DNA from: Lachnospiraceae bacterium | GTDB lineage: Bacteria > Bacillota > Clostridia > Lachnospirales > Lachnospiraceae | DNA length: 64,000 nt | Assembly (NCBI GenBank): GCA_910574805.1 | Contig: CAJTCV010000006.1 | Location: forward strand, 1-64,000 | Direction of reading: 5' to 3' | Part shown: positions 41,760 to 50,886 of the stretch, piece by piece | Position numbering within the stretch: the first letter of the stretch is position 1 | Layout of the letters: every line of letters starts with the position of its first letter | Program-made: the position numbers and the translations under genes | Notes under the pieces: model-generated | Database searches by the model: none | What the model saw: only the letters and a program-made list of their open reading frames with translations | Told to the model about the DNA's origin: nothing

Positions 41760-42692
41760 TTGACAACACTGGTAACAACAGCGTTTTTACTGGCGGTGAC
41801 GGGGTGCTTTCTCATACTCCGGTTATCGCCATTTTCTTTTCTGGAAGGACTGGCGGCGTTTATAAAGCCGGAAAAACAGACACTGAAAAGCCGGATTGAA
41901 CAAAGCCGGAAGAGCAGGCAGCCCAGAGGACTGAAACTTTTATTTCTGGAAACAAAGGAAGTCCTGCGGGTGACAGGAAAAAGCGGCATGTTTTCCATGC
42001 TCTGCGTCCTGTCCATGTTTTTGTTTGTGGTAGGTGTCCTTATGGCGCTCACCATGAAGAATACCTACATGGTCCCTGTACTGGCGGCCGGTCTTGCTCT
42101 GCTTCCCTTTTATTATGTGAAGTTCACGGCAGGGCGGCATAAGAAGCAGATCAACACGGAACTGGAAACAGCGCTCTCTATTATCACCACCAGCTATCTG
42201 CGGGGAAAGAATACCATGATCCGTGCCATAGAGGAAAATCAGCCCTATCTAAACCCACCGGTGGCGGAAGTATTCCGAAACTTTCTCCTGCAGGCCAAAC
42301 TCATCAATTCCAATTTGAAAGAGGCACTGGAGCAGATGAAGCCGGGGATTGACAACGGGGTGTTCCATGAATGGGTGGATGCCGTGATCGCCTGCCAGGA
42401 CGATTACAACTTAAAATCCACTCTGCCGCCCATTGTGGCGAAGCTGTCCGACATGCGGGTGGTGTCTGCAGAGCTGGATCTGTTGCTGATGGAGCCGGTA
42501 AAAGAGTATATCACCATGGTGGTGCTTCTTTTAGGAAGTATTCCGCTGATGTATTTTCTCAATCAGGAATGGTATCACACACTGATGTTTACGGAGTTTG
42601 GGAAGATCCTGCTGGCAGTCTGCGGCGGGGTGATCTTTGTTTCCGTGGCGGCGGTGGCAAGACATACAAGACCCATTGAGTACAAACGGTAG
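41760..42692 (+). CDS. TadB-like type II secretion F-domain protein
   Basis: A 310-aa polytopic membrane protein with segments at about residues 5-22, 75-95, 97-115, 255-275 and 285-303, enclosing a GspF/TadB cytoplasmic domain (Glu-Leu-Glu-Thr-Ala-Leu-Ser-Ile-Ile-Thr-Thr near residue 137). TadB forms the inner membrane platform that CpaF acts on. The start is TTG 41760 after AAAGGAGGGA. The 110 bases upstream hold no gene. Confidence 0.8.
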   Translation: MTTLVTTAFLLAVTGCFLILRLSPFSFLEGLAAFIKPEKQTLKSRIEQSRKSRQPRGLKLLFLETKEVLRVTGKSGMFSMLCVLSMFLFVVGVLMALTMKNTYMVPVLAAGLALLPFYYVKFTAGRHKKQINTELETALSIITTSYLRGKNTMIRAIEENQPYLNPPVAEVFRNFLLQAKLINSNLKEALEQMKPGIDNGVFHEWVDAVIACQDDYNLKSTLPPIVAKLSDMRVVSAELDLLLMEPVKEYITMVVLLLGSIPLMYFLNQEWYHTLMFTEFGKILLAVCGGVIFVSVAAVARHTRPIEYKR

Positions 42693-42703
42693 GGGGTGAA
42701 AGG

Positions 42704-43579
42704 ATGCACAATCTGATCTTACTTTTCTTTGCCCTGTTTTTTGCCATGGGGCTGTATCTGATTCTGGCAGCGGTATTTCATGTGCCAACTTACAGGGTGA
42801 CAAAGGCAGTCTTGAATACCGTGAAGAAGAACAGAAAGCAGGCGAAAAATTTTGATGCCGTGTTGATGGAACTGGCATCCAAGCTGGCAAAAGTGCTGCC
42901 CATGGACGATTACAAGAGAAGGAAGCTGACCGCCACACTGAAATCGGCAGAAATTCCTTTGACAGCGGAACAGTATGTTTCCCTTGCCATGGTGAAGGCC
43001 GGTCTGGTGCTTTTGGGTGTCATCCCCTGCCTGTTTATCGCTCCCATCATCTCCCCCGCTTTTGTTATCGCCGGTATCGGGATTTACTTTTCCGAGAGCA
43101 ATAAGGCGGAAAAGAAGATTACGGCCAGAAGGGAGGAAATCGAGTATGAGCTGCCCCGGTTTGTGGCAACGCTGACACAGGAGCTGCAGGCCAGCCGGGA
43201 CGTGCTTTCCATGCTGGAAACTTATCAGAAAAACGCAGGGGCAGCTTTGAAGAATGAACTTGCCATTACGGTCGCAGACATGCGGACCGGGAACTTTGAG
43301 GGTGCGTTGACCAGATTTGAAGCGAGAGTGTCCAGCGCCATGCTTTCCGATGTGGTCCGGGGACTGATCGGTGTCCTGCGTGGCGATGACGGTGTGGCGT
43401 TTTTCCGGATGCTCAGCCATGACATGAAACAGCTGGAACTGCAGCGGCTGAAAAAGCTGGCAATGGAGCGGCCGCCAAAGATACGGAGGTATTCTTTCCT
43501 GCTGTTGGGCTGTATGCTTCTGCTGTACATGGGAGTGATGGGATATCAGATTCTTGGCACTATGTCGGGGATTTTCTAG
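42704..43579 (+). CDS. TadC-like type II secretion F-domain protein
   Basis: A 291-aa membrane protein paired with TadB. There is an N-terminal segment (residues 4-24), a central hairpin near 90-125, and a C-terminal segment (268-288). The F-domain signature Glu-Leu-Pro-Arg-Phe-Val-Ala-Thr-Leu-Thr-Gln-Glu-Leu is near residue 148. The start ATG 42704 is 12 bases after tadB with GGGGGTGAAAGG. Length and layout are normal for TadC. Confidence 0.82.
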   Translation: MHNLILLFFALFFAMGLYLILAAVFHVPTYRVTKAVLNTVKKNRKQAKNFDAVLMELASKLAKVLPMDDYKRRKLTATLKSAEIPLTAEQYVSLAMVKAGLVLLGVIPCLFIAPIISPAFVIAGIGIYFSESNKAEKKITARREEIEYELPRFVATLTQELQASRDVLSMLETYQKNAGAALKNELAITVADMRTGNFEGALTRFEARVSSAMLSDVVRGLIGVLRGDDGVAFFRMLSHDMKQLELQRLKKLAMERPPKIRRYSFLLLGCMLLLYMGVMGYQILGTMSGIF

Positions 43580-43590
43580 GAGGTGAAACT

Positions 43591-43992
43591 GTGTTCAAAC
43601 GAATTTTGAAATCGAAACAGGGAGAGGGGTATATAGATGTCGCCATCGGCATCCTGTGTCTGATGCTGGTGGTGGCGCTGGCTGTCAGCTTTTTCCCTGT
43701 CTTTACCACGAAACAGCAGCTTGACCTCTTTGCGGCGGAGATTGTCCGGGAGGCGGAGATTGCAGGAGGAACCAATGTATCATCCCGCATCAGCACCATG
43801 CGCCGGCAGACCCGCCTGAACCCGCAGATTGAATGGGAATGTGACTATTTCAGCGGGAGCCGGGTGCAGCTGAATGGCGATATCTCCGTGACTTTGACGG
43901 ATACGGTGGATATCGGATTCTTTTTCTTCGGCTCCTTTCCTGTTCAGATACGGGCGAAAGCATCCGGCAAATCGGAAGTCTATTATAAGTGA
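43591..43992 (+). CDS. DUF4320 pseudopilin-like protein
   Basis: A 133-aa protein with a short basic leader, Gly-Glu-Gly-Tyr-Ile-Asp-Val-Ala at residues 11-18 and an immediately following membrane helix (about 16-36), like a class III prepilin, then a soluble domain. I recall this as DUF4320. The prepilin peptidase at 36,815 would cleave near the Gly-Glu-Gly. It may be the pilin or a minor pseudopilin of the Tad-like machine. The start is GTG 43591 after TAGGAGGTGAAAC. Confidence 0.75.
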   Translation: MFKRILKSKQGEGYIDVAIGILCLMLVVALAVSFFPVFTTKQQLDLFAAEIVREAEIAGGTNVSSRISTMRRQTRLNPQIEWECDYFSGSRVQLNGDISVTLTDTVDIGFFFFGSFPVQIRAKASGKSEVYYK

Positions 43993-44007
43993 CGGGGGTG
44001 ATGGAGC

Positions 44008-44631
44008 TTGAAGAAAAAACAATCAAAGAATTTTTTTCATGAGAGCAAAGGGGAGGATGGAAGGAGAAAGGGATTCAGGGGCAAGGCTATGCTTTCCCGT
44101 GGCAAAGCACTTGCAGGAGATAAAAGCGGAAATTCCACCCCGACCATCATCGCCCTTATCCTGGGACTTCTGTTCCTGGTCTGTGCCATGTCGGAGTTTT
44201 TCCGCCTGATGATTATTGCCCAGGGAGTGCGGGACGGACTCCAGCAGGCGGTCATCAGTATGGCGACCACCAACTATGACGAGACTTACCGGGGGCTGCG
44301 GGAAGGATATTCCGGCGGCTACCGGCTGTCCGGGGAGCAGTGGGTGGAGGATCTGGACTATGACGATGTGTATTATCGTCTGGACAGCCTGCTGGGGACA
44401 GAAAGGGACGGCAACTATCATATAAAGGAGCAGGATGGAGATTACGAATACCGGCTCTCCGGACTGCGGGTGGAGATTACCAATACAGGACTGGCGCCGG
44501 GGAGTGCGTCCAGAAACTTTGAGGCGGACGCACGGATCACCATTGAAATTCCCATGTCCTTTGGTTGGGGAGTGGTTCCGCCCCTGACCATGGAACTCAG
44601 GACAAAAGCGGCCTATATGCCCAAATTCTGA
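44008..44631 (+). CDS. TadE/TadG-like pseudopilin
   Basis: A 207-aa protein with a long basic N-terminal region (Lys/Arg-rich, residues 1-42), then a membrane helix (about 45-68) and an extracytoplasmic domain with many Tyr and Asp residues. The position of the helix and the Tad context suggest a TadE-type minor pilin with an extended leader. The start is TTG 44008, after GGGGGTGATGGAG. A promoter candidate lies between it and the next gene. Confidence 0.65.
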   Translation: MKKKQSKNFFHESKGEDGRRKGFRGKAMLSRGKALAGDKSGNSTPTIIALILGLLFLVCAMSEFFRLMIIAQGVRDGLQQAVISMATTNYDETYRGLREGYSGGYRLSGEQWVEDLDYDDVYYRLDSLLGTERDGNYHIKEQDGDYEYRLSGLRVEITNTGLAPGSASRNFEADARITIEIPMSFGWGVVPPLTMELRTKAAYMPKF

Positions 44632-44658
44632 AAACAGCGGACAGTTCTAAAAAATGTC

Positions 44659-44687
44659 TGGACGCAAGGGAAGAATCCCCGTATAAT
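44659..44687 (+). promoter_or_regulatory. Promoter candidate before DUF6550 gene
   Basis: TGGACG (44,659-44,664) and a perfect TATAAT (44,682-44,687) are 17 bases apart in the 133-base gap after the TadE-like gene. Confidence 0.55.
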
Positions 44688-44764
44688 AAAATCAGGTAGA
44701 AGATTTGGGTAGACAGGGCCGAAACAATTCATTCCAAAACAGAAAATGAAAGTGAGGTCCATTT

Positions 44765-45346
44765 ATGAACAAAAATTATAACAAAAAGAAATATGCTGTG
44801 ATTACTGCTTTGTCAATTCTGGCAGTCTGTCTGGCGGTTATGCTGATCTGGTATGTGGGAACACTGAAAAAGACAGAGGCGCCGGTGCTGGAGCCGGAAG
44901 TATCAGAAAGCGGGCCGGATCCAAGGATTCCGGAGATCCGTATTGACGGTATCACGGAAGCAGAAGCAGAATCAGAACAGGAAACGGAAGAAACCGGAGA
45001 AAAGACAGGGGAACCGGTTTCAGAGGAAATCATGGAGGAAAAAATTCCTGATGATCTTCCGGCTCGTGAAGACGGGAATCCCCGGACATCGGAAGAAGCC
45101 GTTCCGCCGTCTGAGCCGCCTGCGGATATGGAACAGTCGGTAGAAGTGGAAAATCCGGACGAAGACGGTATCTGTCAGCCGGACCATGTACAGCCACAGG
45201 AAGATCTGCCGCAGGGCGGAGACGTCAATCCGGAAGGTGCAGTTTATGTACCGGGTTTCGGGTATATGGAAAATTCCGGTTCCAGTGAGCAGAGTACTTC
45301 CGGCACAGACGGGGACTGGAACAGGCAGATTGGGACAATGCAGTAA
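44765..45346 (+). CDS. DUF6550-like membrane-anchored acidic protein
   Basis: A 193-aa protein with a basic N-terminus, one membrane segment (residues 11-32) and a long Glu/Pro-rich low-complexity extracytoplasmic part ending in a Val-Tyr-Val-Pro-Gly-Phe-Gly-Tyr-Met box near residue 165. I recall this C-terminal box as DUF6550, found beside transfer genes of Clostridia ICEs. It may be a wall-spanning spacer or surface component. ATG 44765 follows GTGAGGTCC. A terminator follows the stop. Confidence 0.68.
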   Translation: MNKNYNKKKYAVITALSILAVCLAVMLIWYVGTLKKTEAPVLEPEVSESGPDPRIPEIRIDGITEAEAESEQETEETGEKTGEPVSEEIMEEKIPDDLPAREDGNPRTSEEAVPPSEPPADMEQSVEVENPDEDGICQPDHVQPQEDLPQGGDVNPEGAVYVPGFGYMENSGSSEQSTSGTDGDWNRQIGTMQ

Positions 45347-45366
45347 CTGCAACATAATAAGCATGA

Positions 45367-45399
45367 GGGTATGGACAGAAAAAGTCCATGCCCTTTTTT
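45367..45399 (+). terminator. Intrinsic terminator
   Basis: GGGTATGGAC (45,367-45,376) and GTCCATGCCC (45,384-45,393) pair around AGAAAAA, followed by six T. It ends only 15 bases before the next start, so the next gene probably depends on read-through or attenuation. Confidence 0.75.
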
Positions 45400-45413
45400 C
45401 ATGGAGGAACCAA

Positions 45414-47126
45414 ATGGAACGGATAAAAAGAACGGCAGCATTTGTGCTGCTTTTTGTTTTTTTCATCGTATCAGCAGTTCCTGTCTGTGCTGCAGGCAGT
45501 GGAAATGTGGACGGTGGCGGCGGAAGTCTGAATCATGGAAAGGATGGTTATTACTGGCCGGAGGTTGGATATGACGGAGTGCGGGTGACGGTGGTGGATG
45601 CGCAGAGCGGGCGGAGAGTGAGTGTTCCGATAGACTATACGAATCTGAATGTCCATGCCATGTCAGCGGTTATCTGTCACTTTGGAAAGGTCAGCAAAGT
45701 GGACTATAAAGGAGGCGCAGGTCTGTCGCCGCAGGTTGGCGGATATGTGTGCCGGAAGCCTGCAGCTTCCCTGCCTCAGATTATTTCCGGCAACAGCAGA
45801 AAAGCCAGTATTCCGGCTATTCGGCGTTATTTCTGTTCAGAAGCGGCTGCAGTTATGGTGGCGAATGATACGGGGATTGCGTTTGCGGATATTGAGCAGG
45901 GAAAGTATAAACTGGTCATTGAGCCGATCATCTATCTGGTCTATGAACACCTGTATTTTGCCATGACGACTACGGAAGCCGGGCTGTATAACCAGGTGAC
46001 GGACGGCGACCTGGGCTATCATTTTCCAACGGTGGTGATGAAAAATCATGCACTTGCTCTGTTTTTGGAGAAAAACGATCTGGGATTTGCTGCGTGGACA
46101 GGACCTGTGGGGAGTGCAAGGTCTGCAGAGGAAATGATTTCCGTGCTGGGAATCGGTATTGTAAGTTATCAGGGAGTGCCGGAGACGGATATTGCGTATG
46201 ACAGGGAATATCGGGTGGATACAGATGTGATTGTTGCTGTCCGGCTGACGACCGGAAGCCAGAAGACACCGGACAGTCCGGCATATGCCGGATTTACTGT
46301 AAACGGCAGGACTTATTCCCATAACAATATCTATATTCCGAAGAATGGCTCTCAGCTGGCCTGGGTGAAATGGCATACACCATCAGAGCCCGGAATTGTG
46401 ACGATTACGATTTCCAGTAACTGCAGTACCAGTACCGGACAGATCCGGGCGAAAATCGTGGATATGGATGACAATCCGCCGCCGGATCCACAGGCAGACG
46501 ACCGAAATGACGGATTTTCCATCCCGCCGGTTCCCGCCGGACAGAATGTTACGCAACTGACCTGGGGCGAATGGGACTGCTGGTGGCATGCACACTGGGT
46601 AAAGCATACAAGGTATGACAGCAATGGGAATAAAAAGAGCTACTGGTGTGACCATGGCTGGTGGGAGTATGCATGGGATTCTTATTCTGCTTCCCTGAGT
46701 GCTGCATGTTCCACAAAACCGGACGAGAAGAATCCCACCGCATCGGGAAAGAATATGAAGAGCGGATACGGGCTGAATGCCGATGTCTCTGCCCGTGTGA
46801 CTTCCTCAGCCCCCGGCGGGCATATTACCGGGGCGCAGAATGTGGTGGCTTATTTCCCGGAATTTGACTACGGAGAATACTGGCGGCTTCTGAAACGGAA
46901 GAATACAGGATATACCAGCACCTTTGAATTTCAGGTGAACCCATACAGCACCTATGGACGTCCCGTGCATTTTTCACCGGTGTGGTATCCCAACGGGCGG
47001 TATACAACCTGTGTGGAGGTGCTGGATGCCTGGACCCCGGCGGGGATGCTTAAGATTAACCTGACGGATACGCTGACGGTCAGAGGTTCCTTATATGATG
47101 ACTGGCATATCCGCCCGATAAAATAG
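45414..47126 (+). CDS. Large secreted ICE protein
   Basis: A 570-aa protein with a clear signal peptide (Met-Glu-Arg-Ile-Lys-Arg, hydrophobic residues 8-22, Val-Cys-Ala-Ala cleavage region). The mature part is Tyr/Trp/Gly-rich and beta-like, with a His/Trp cluster (Trp-Trp-His-Ala-His-Trp-Val-Lys-His) near residue 387 and further Cys-Asp-His and Trp-Trp pairs that could bind metal or carbohydrate. It is probably an extracellular transfer or adhesion component. ATG 45414 follows GGAGGAACC, and the in-frame extension back to 45186 overlaps the previous gene and is rejected. I do not recognise a family. Confidence 0.7.
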   Translation: MERIKRTAAFVLLFVFFIVSAVPVCAAGSGNVDGGGGSLNHGKDGYYWPEVGYDGVRVTVVDAQSGRRVSVPIDYTNLNVHAMSAVICHFGKVSKVDYKGGAGLSPQVGGYVCRKPAASLPQIISGNSRKASIPAIRRYFCSEAAAVMVANDTGIAFADIEQGKYKLVIEPIIYLVYEHLYFAMTTTEAGLYNQVTDGDLGYHFPTVVMKNHALALFLEKNDLGFAAWTGPVGSARSAEEMISVLGIGIVSYQGVPETDIAYDREYRVDTDVIVAVRLTTGSQKTPDSPAYAGFTVNGRTYSHNNIYIPKNGSQLAWVKWHTPSEPGIVTITISSNCSTSTGQIRAKIVDMDDNPPPDPQADDRNDGFSIPPVPAGQNVTQLTWGEWDCWWHAHWVKHTRYDSNGNKKSYWCDHGWWEYAWDSYSASLSAACSTKPDEKNPTASGKNMKSGYGLNADVSARVTSSAPGGHITGAQNVVAYFPEFDYGEYWRLLKRKNTGYTSTFEFQVNPYSTYGRPVHFSPVWYPNGRYTTCVEVLDAWTPAGMLKINLTDTLTVRGSLYDDWHIRPIK

Positions 47127-47137
47127 AGGAGGTGCGT

Positions 47138-47773
47138 ATGGGAAACCGGTCGGTTTACTGCCTGAAAGAGGACGGGAAAGAAAATTACTTTTATGCCCAT
47201 TACGGGGCAAATGCGCTGTCTCCCATTTTAAGATTGTGGCAGGCTATGGAGATTCAGAAGCAGCTGCCAGGGAATCGAAGCCTTGCACATATCTTCGAGC
47301 ATCTGGACTATGACGGCGGTTATCAGAAGGAGCGTCTGTTGGACGGAGATATGTTTTTTGCAGGGATTGAGCCGGGAGAAGTGGACGCTTATGAAGAGGC
47401 CTATGTCAGAGGAAGGCAGCTGGAAATGTGGATCACCCTTGATGTAGAGGAAAACCAGTGCATTTTGGAGTACAATCCCAACTGTCCCTGGTATCGGACA
47501 ATGGGCAGTTATTCCATAGACCTTGACAAAGGGCTGGAGAATGTCAGGCGGCTGCTGGAGTATGGAGAAAAGCACGGCATCACAGATTTTAACAGGCTTC
47601 TGACCGTCTACCATAACAGCACCGGCCTTGGGGAGAAGCTGGAGGATGCCCGTGCCGGTATGCAGCTTTCTGAATATCTGGAATCTCCGCAGGCGGAGGA
47701 ACAGCGCCGCAGATACCGGGAGATGCTGGAACAGGAGGAACCAAAGAGCGGGCAGGAGGAACTGGAACGATAA
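47138..47773 (+). CDS. ICE-associated hypothetical protein
   Basis: A 211-aa soluble acidic protein with Phe-Tyr-Ala-His-Tyr-Gly-Ala-Asn-Ala near residue 20 and a helical Arg/Glu-rich C-terminus. ATG 47138 has better spacing from GAGGAGG than GTG 47132. It sits between the large secreted protein and the VirB4-like pair. Cytosolic location is likely. No motif points to a function. It ends Glu-Leu-Glu-Arg. Confidence 0.6.
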   Translation: MGNRSVYCLKEDGKENYFYAHYGANALSPILRLWQAMEIQKQLPGNRSLAHIFEHLDYDGGYQKERLLDGDMFFAGIEPGEVDAYEEAYVRGRQLEMWITLDVEENQCILEYNPNCPWYRTMGSYSIDLDKGLENVRRLLEYGEKHGITDFNRLLTVYHNSTGLGEKLEDARAGMQLSEYLESPQAEEQRRRYREMLEQEEPKSGQEELER

Positions 47774-47817
47774 AAATATGAAGATCGTCTGCAAAAGCAG
47801 ACAGACAGGAGCGAATC

Positions 47818-48501
47818 ATGGAAGGACTTATTTTTCCAATCATCATGCTGGCCGTCACCCTTTTGGGAGGCGGTCTTTTGCTGATTGTACTGAAACACAG
47901 CAAACCGAAATACAAAGGCGGCGGGGAGAGCCATGCCATACAGACGGCCCAGGAGTTCATCAATGTCAGGGACATTCGGGACAGATACCTTTACACCACG
48001 GACGGGCTGATCCTTACTTTTGTGCGCATCCACTCCATCAGCATTGACCTGTACAGCAGAGCGGAAAAGAACAGCCTGATCCGCCAGCTGACGGCAGAAC
48101 TGTCGGATATCCAGTATCCTTTCAAGTTTCTGGCAGTAAGCCGGCCGGTGGATATCTCTCCGGTCATCACGGATATGCAGTCCATGCTGAAGGAGGCGGA
48201 TGACAGGCGGAAAGAACTGCTCCGGCAGGAGATTTTACAGATGTCCGGATTTGCCCTGTCCGGGGAGATTGTGGAACGGCAGTTTTATGTTTCTCTCTGG
48301 GAGAGGGCAGAGGAAGGAGCGGAGAAAGAACTGCTGAAGCGGGCGGCATTGTTTTCGGAGAAGTTTTCCGGATGCGGCATTCCCTGTGACGTACTGGGGG
48401 AGAAGGAGATTGTGCGGCTTTTGAACCTGGTCCACAACCCGTCCTATACCCATCTGGAGGATACGGAGTTTTCCGCAGCCATCCCAACTTTAGAGTACTA
48501 A
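47818..48501 (+). CDS. Conjugative transfer protein, VirB4 partner
   Basis: A 227-aa protein with one N-terminal membrane segment (residues 3-24) and a soluble domain resembling the N-terminal, non-ATPase part of VirB4/TraC proteins (Tyr-Leu-Tyr-Thr-Thr-Asp-Gly-Leu near residue 59, Leu-Ala-Val-Ser-Arg-Pro-Val near 105). The ATPase gene follows after 58 bases, so it appears to be a split VirB4-type system. ATG 47818 follows AGGAGCG. Confidence 0.7.
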   Translation: MEGLIFPIIMLAVTLLGGGLLLIVLKHSKPKYKGGGESHAIQTAQEFINVRDIRDRYLYTTDGLILTFVRIHSISIDLYSRAEKNSLIRQLTAELSDIQYPFKFLAVSRPVDISPVITDMQSMLKEADDRRKELLRQEILQMSGFALSGEIVERQFYVSLWERAEEGAEKELLKRAALFSEKFSGCGIPCDVLGEKEIVRLLNLVHNPSYTHLEDTEFSAAIPTLEY

Positions 48502-48559
48502 AGGCAGGACAGAAAACGTCAAAGGAATGTATTTTTAAATATAGAGCAGGAGGAACTTT

Positions 48560-50413
48560 ATGCTGAAACGAGAAAACGTGCAGGAGCAGGAAACAAGGAA
48601 TAATGCCCTGCTGAACGTCATCACCCCGGTAGGGCTGGGTTTTTCCAAGAACAGTCTTGATCTGGGGGAAAATATGGGGAAGGTGTACGGGCTTATCCGC
48701 TATCCCCAGAAAGTAGAGGTGGAATGGCTCTCCCGTATCACCAACATCCCGTCCACCATCGTTTCCATTGGATGGAGGCCAGTGGATAATGCCACGCTGA
48801 TCAATGCCATCTCCCGGAGCGTGGTACAGCAGAGGGGACTGGCGGACGGTGCCAAGGACCCCTTATCCAGACAGCGGGCAGAAAAGGCTGCCGATGATGG
48901 GGAAAAGATCATCATGCAGATTGACCGGGAGGGCGAGACTGTAGGGCTGATGAGCGTGTCGGTCATGCCCATCGCCAAGGATGAAAAGACTTTCAAGAAA
49001 GTGTGCCGTCGTGCGGAGAGCATGGTGAGCGTCATGAAATGTAAGATGCGGGTGATCCCCAACCTGCAGAAAGAGAGCTTCCGGAACATCTCCCCGTCTT
49101 TTCCCACCAATGCCAGGATTGAGAGTATCCTGCAGAAGATTGTACCAATCTCCACTTTTGTAGGCGGCTTTCCCTTTGCCAGCAGCGGGTTTAATGACGG
49201 AGAGGGATACTACTTTGCCCAGGATACCAGCGGCGGACTGGTGATCGTGGATACCTGGCGCCGGGGCGGAGACCGTACCAACAGCAATTTTGTCATCATG
49301 GGAAATTCCGGTGTGGGAAAATCCACAGCCATCAAACATATCATCTTATCCGAGTTTATGAAGGGCACAAAAATCCTGGTAGTAGACCCGGAATCCGAAT
49401 ACAGGGACTTGTGCTTTAATCTGAACGGGGACTGGATTAACGCCGTGGGCGGTTCCGCAGGGATGATCAACCCACTGCAGGTCCGTCCTTCGCCCCATGA
49501 TGACGAGCAGGAGAAGGAGGCCGATCGTCTGTACCAGGATGAAGGGTATGGGATGAATGATCTGGCCCTGCATATGAAAAACCTGGAGATTTTCTTTAAT
49601 CTCTATATTCCGTCCATCACGGACATGCAGCGCGCGGTACTGAAGAAATGCCTGATTGAACTGTACCGGAATTTCGGCATTGTCTGGGAAACGGATATTT
49701 CCCTTTTGGGAGCAGAGAACTTTCCCGTGTTCTCCGATCTTTATCAGCTGGTACAGGAAAAGGCGGAGGAAGAAACCGATCGTCAGGTGTATGCAGATCT
49801 GGCCCTGCTTTTATATGATATCGCAGAGGGATCCGACAGTTTTATCTGGAACGGCAGGAGCAGTATCAAAGACGGTACGGAGAAGGATAACGGCAGCGGT
49901 TCCATCATTGTGCTGGATACCAATGCCCTGCAGGAGACCAGCGACCATATCAAACGGACGCAGTATTTCAATATCCTGACCTGGTGCTGGGAGCAGATGA
50001 GCCGGAACCGGGAGGAAAGGGTGCTTTTAATCTGTGACGAGGCGTATCTGATGATTGATCAGAAAGTCCCCCAGTCCCTTGTGTATCTCAGGAATGTGAT
50101 GAAGCGGGCGAGGAAATATGAGGGTGCTCTGGCTATCATTTCCCACAGTATTGTGGATTTCCTGAGCGAAAGCATCAAACAGTACGGGCAGGCGCTTCTT
50201 GATATTCCCTGTTATAAGGTGCTGATGGGAACAGACGGTAAGAACCTGAAAGAGACCGCAGATCTTTACGATCTGACGGAAGCGGAGCAGGAGCTGCTGT
50301 TGGCAAGGAAACGGGGACATGCCCTGTTTATGGTGGGAGCCAAAAGGCTGCATATCAGCTTTGAGATCCCGGAATACAAGATGCTTTATATGGGCAGGGC
50401 AGGAGGAAGATAA
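48560..50413 (+). CDS. VirB4/TraE-type conjugative ATPase
   Basis: A 617-aa ATPase with Walker A Gly-Asn-Ser-Gly-Val-Gly-Lys-Ser near residue 248, Val-Val-Asp-Pro-Glu-Ser-Glu-Tyr near 275 and Walker B Leu-Leu-Ile-Cys-Asp-Glu-Ala near 490. VirB4 powers substrate transfer and assembly at the cytoplasmic face of the type IV channel. The N-terminal region is shorter than in classic VirB4, matching the separate upstream protein. ATG 48560 follows GGAGGAACTTT. Motif order and C-terminal arginine region look intact. Confidence 0.92.
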   Translation: MLKRENVQEQETRNNALLNVITPVGLGFSKNSLDLGENMGKVYGLIRYPQKVEVEWLSRITNIPSTIVSIGWRPVDNATLINAISRSVVQQRGLADGAKDPLSRQRAEKAADDGEKIIMQIDREGETVGLMSVSVMPIAKDEKTFKKVCRRAESMVSVMKCKMRVIPNLQKESFRNISPSFPTNARIESILQKIVPISTFVGGFPFASSGFNDGEGYYFAQDTSGGLVIVDTWRRGGDRTNSNFVIMGNSGVGKSTAIKHIILSEFMKGTKILVVDPESEYRDLCFNLNGDWINAVGGSAGMINPLQVRPSPHDDEQEKEADRLYQDEGYGMNDLALHMKNLEIFFNLYIPSITDMQRAVLKKCLIELYRNFGIVWETDISLLGAENFPVFSDLYQLVQEKAEEETDRQVYADLALLLYDIAEGSDSFIWNGRSSIKDGTEKDNGSGSIIVLDTNALQETSDHIKRTQYFNILTWCWEQMSRNREERVLLICDEAYLMIDQKVPQSLVYLRNVMKRARKYEGALAIISHSIVDFLSESIKQYGQALLDIPCYKVLMGTDGKNLKETADLYDLTEAEQELLLARKRGHALFMVGAKRLHISFEIPEYKMLYMGRAGGR

Positions 50414-50449
50414 AAAACAGGCTGCAGGTGAGTATTCCTGCGGTCTGTT

Positions 50450-50701
50450 CTATGAAAGTACAGGGGTCGATTCGATAATGTTTTTTAAACGAATACCTAT
50501 GTAATTTGTCATATCTTCATTTGGTGTGTCTAAATATAAAATGTTTCCTCTGGCATATAAATCTGCCATCAGAGAAATTTCTCTTACAGAAAGAAGACAG
50601 CCTGCTTCAAAGTGTTGAGCAGCTTTGGGACTCGTAAGATAAAATTTAATAATATGACGAACGGTATCTGTTTCGGATTCGATTTTTAGTATATCAGCCA
50701 T
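50450..50701 (-). CDS. Small minus-strand hypothetical protein
   Basis: An 83-aa acidic soluble protein on the strand opposite to the transfer operon, with ATG 50,701 ten bases after AAAGGAG. It has a helical Thr-Val-Arg-His-Ile-Ile-Lys-Phe-Tyr-Leu start and a Val-Arg-Glu-Ile-Ser-Leu-Met-Ala-Asp-Leu helix. Lower GC than flanking ICE genes suggests separate acquisition. No family is recognised. It could be a regulator or antitoxin-like cargo. Confidence 0.6.
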   Translation of the reverse strand: MADILKIESETDTVRHIIKFYLTSPKAAQHFEAGCLLSVREISLMADLYARGNILYLDTPNEDMTNYIGIRLKNIIESTPVLS

Positions 50702-50835
50702 TATATAATTCTCCTTTGCTTAAGATGGTAGAAGTTTAGCATACCAGAAGGTCCTTGTAAATGGCGATAAAGCATTTTCAGAACAATGCTGAGAAAAAAG
50801 ATTTCAATTATATATTATAGGAGGAATTGGTAAAA

Positions 50836-50886
50836 ATGCACAATTTAAAAGGAGGATTGTATGACAATAAGTCCGGTAATGATTAA
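50836..50886 (+). CDS. Leader peptide ORF overlapping the C39-fold gene
   Basis: ATG 50836 follows a strong AGGAGGAATTGG and encodes 16 residues (Met-His-Asn-Leu-Lys-Gly-Gly-Leu..), ending at TAA 50,884-50,886, 26 bases inside the next gene. The GGAGGA serving the next gene lies inside this peptide's codons. Translation of the leader would thus run over the downstream start, a translational-coupling layout. Confidence 0.4.
   Translation: MHNLKGGLYDNKSGND

Noticed and set aside
45186-45413. Upstream extension of the large secreted protein
   Set aside because: Overlaps the DUF6550 gene and a terminator, and would bury the signal peptide. ATG 45414 has GGAGGAACC.
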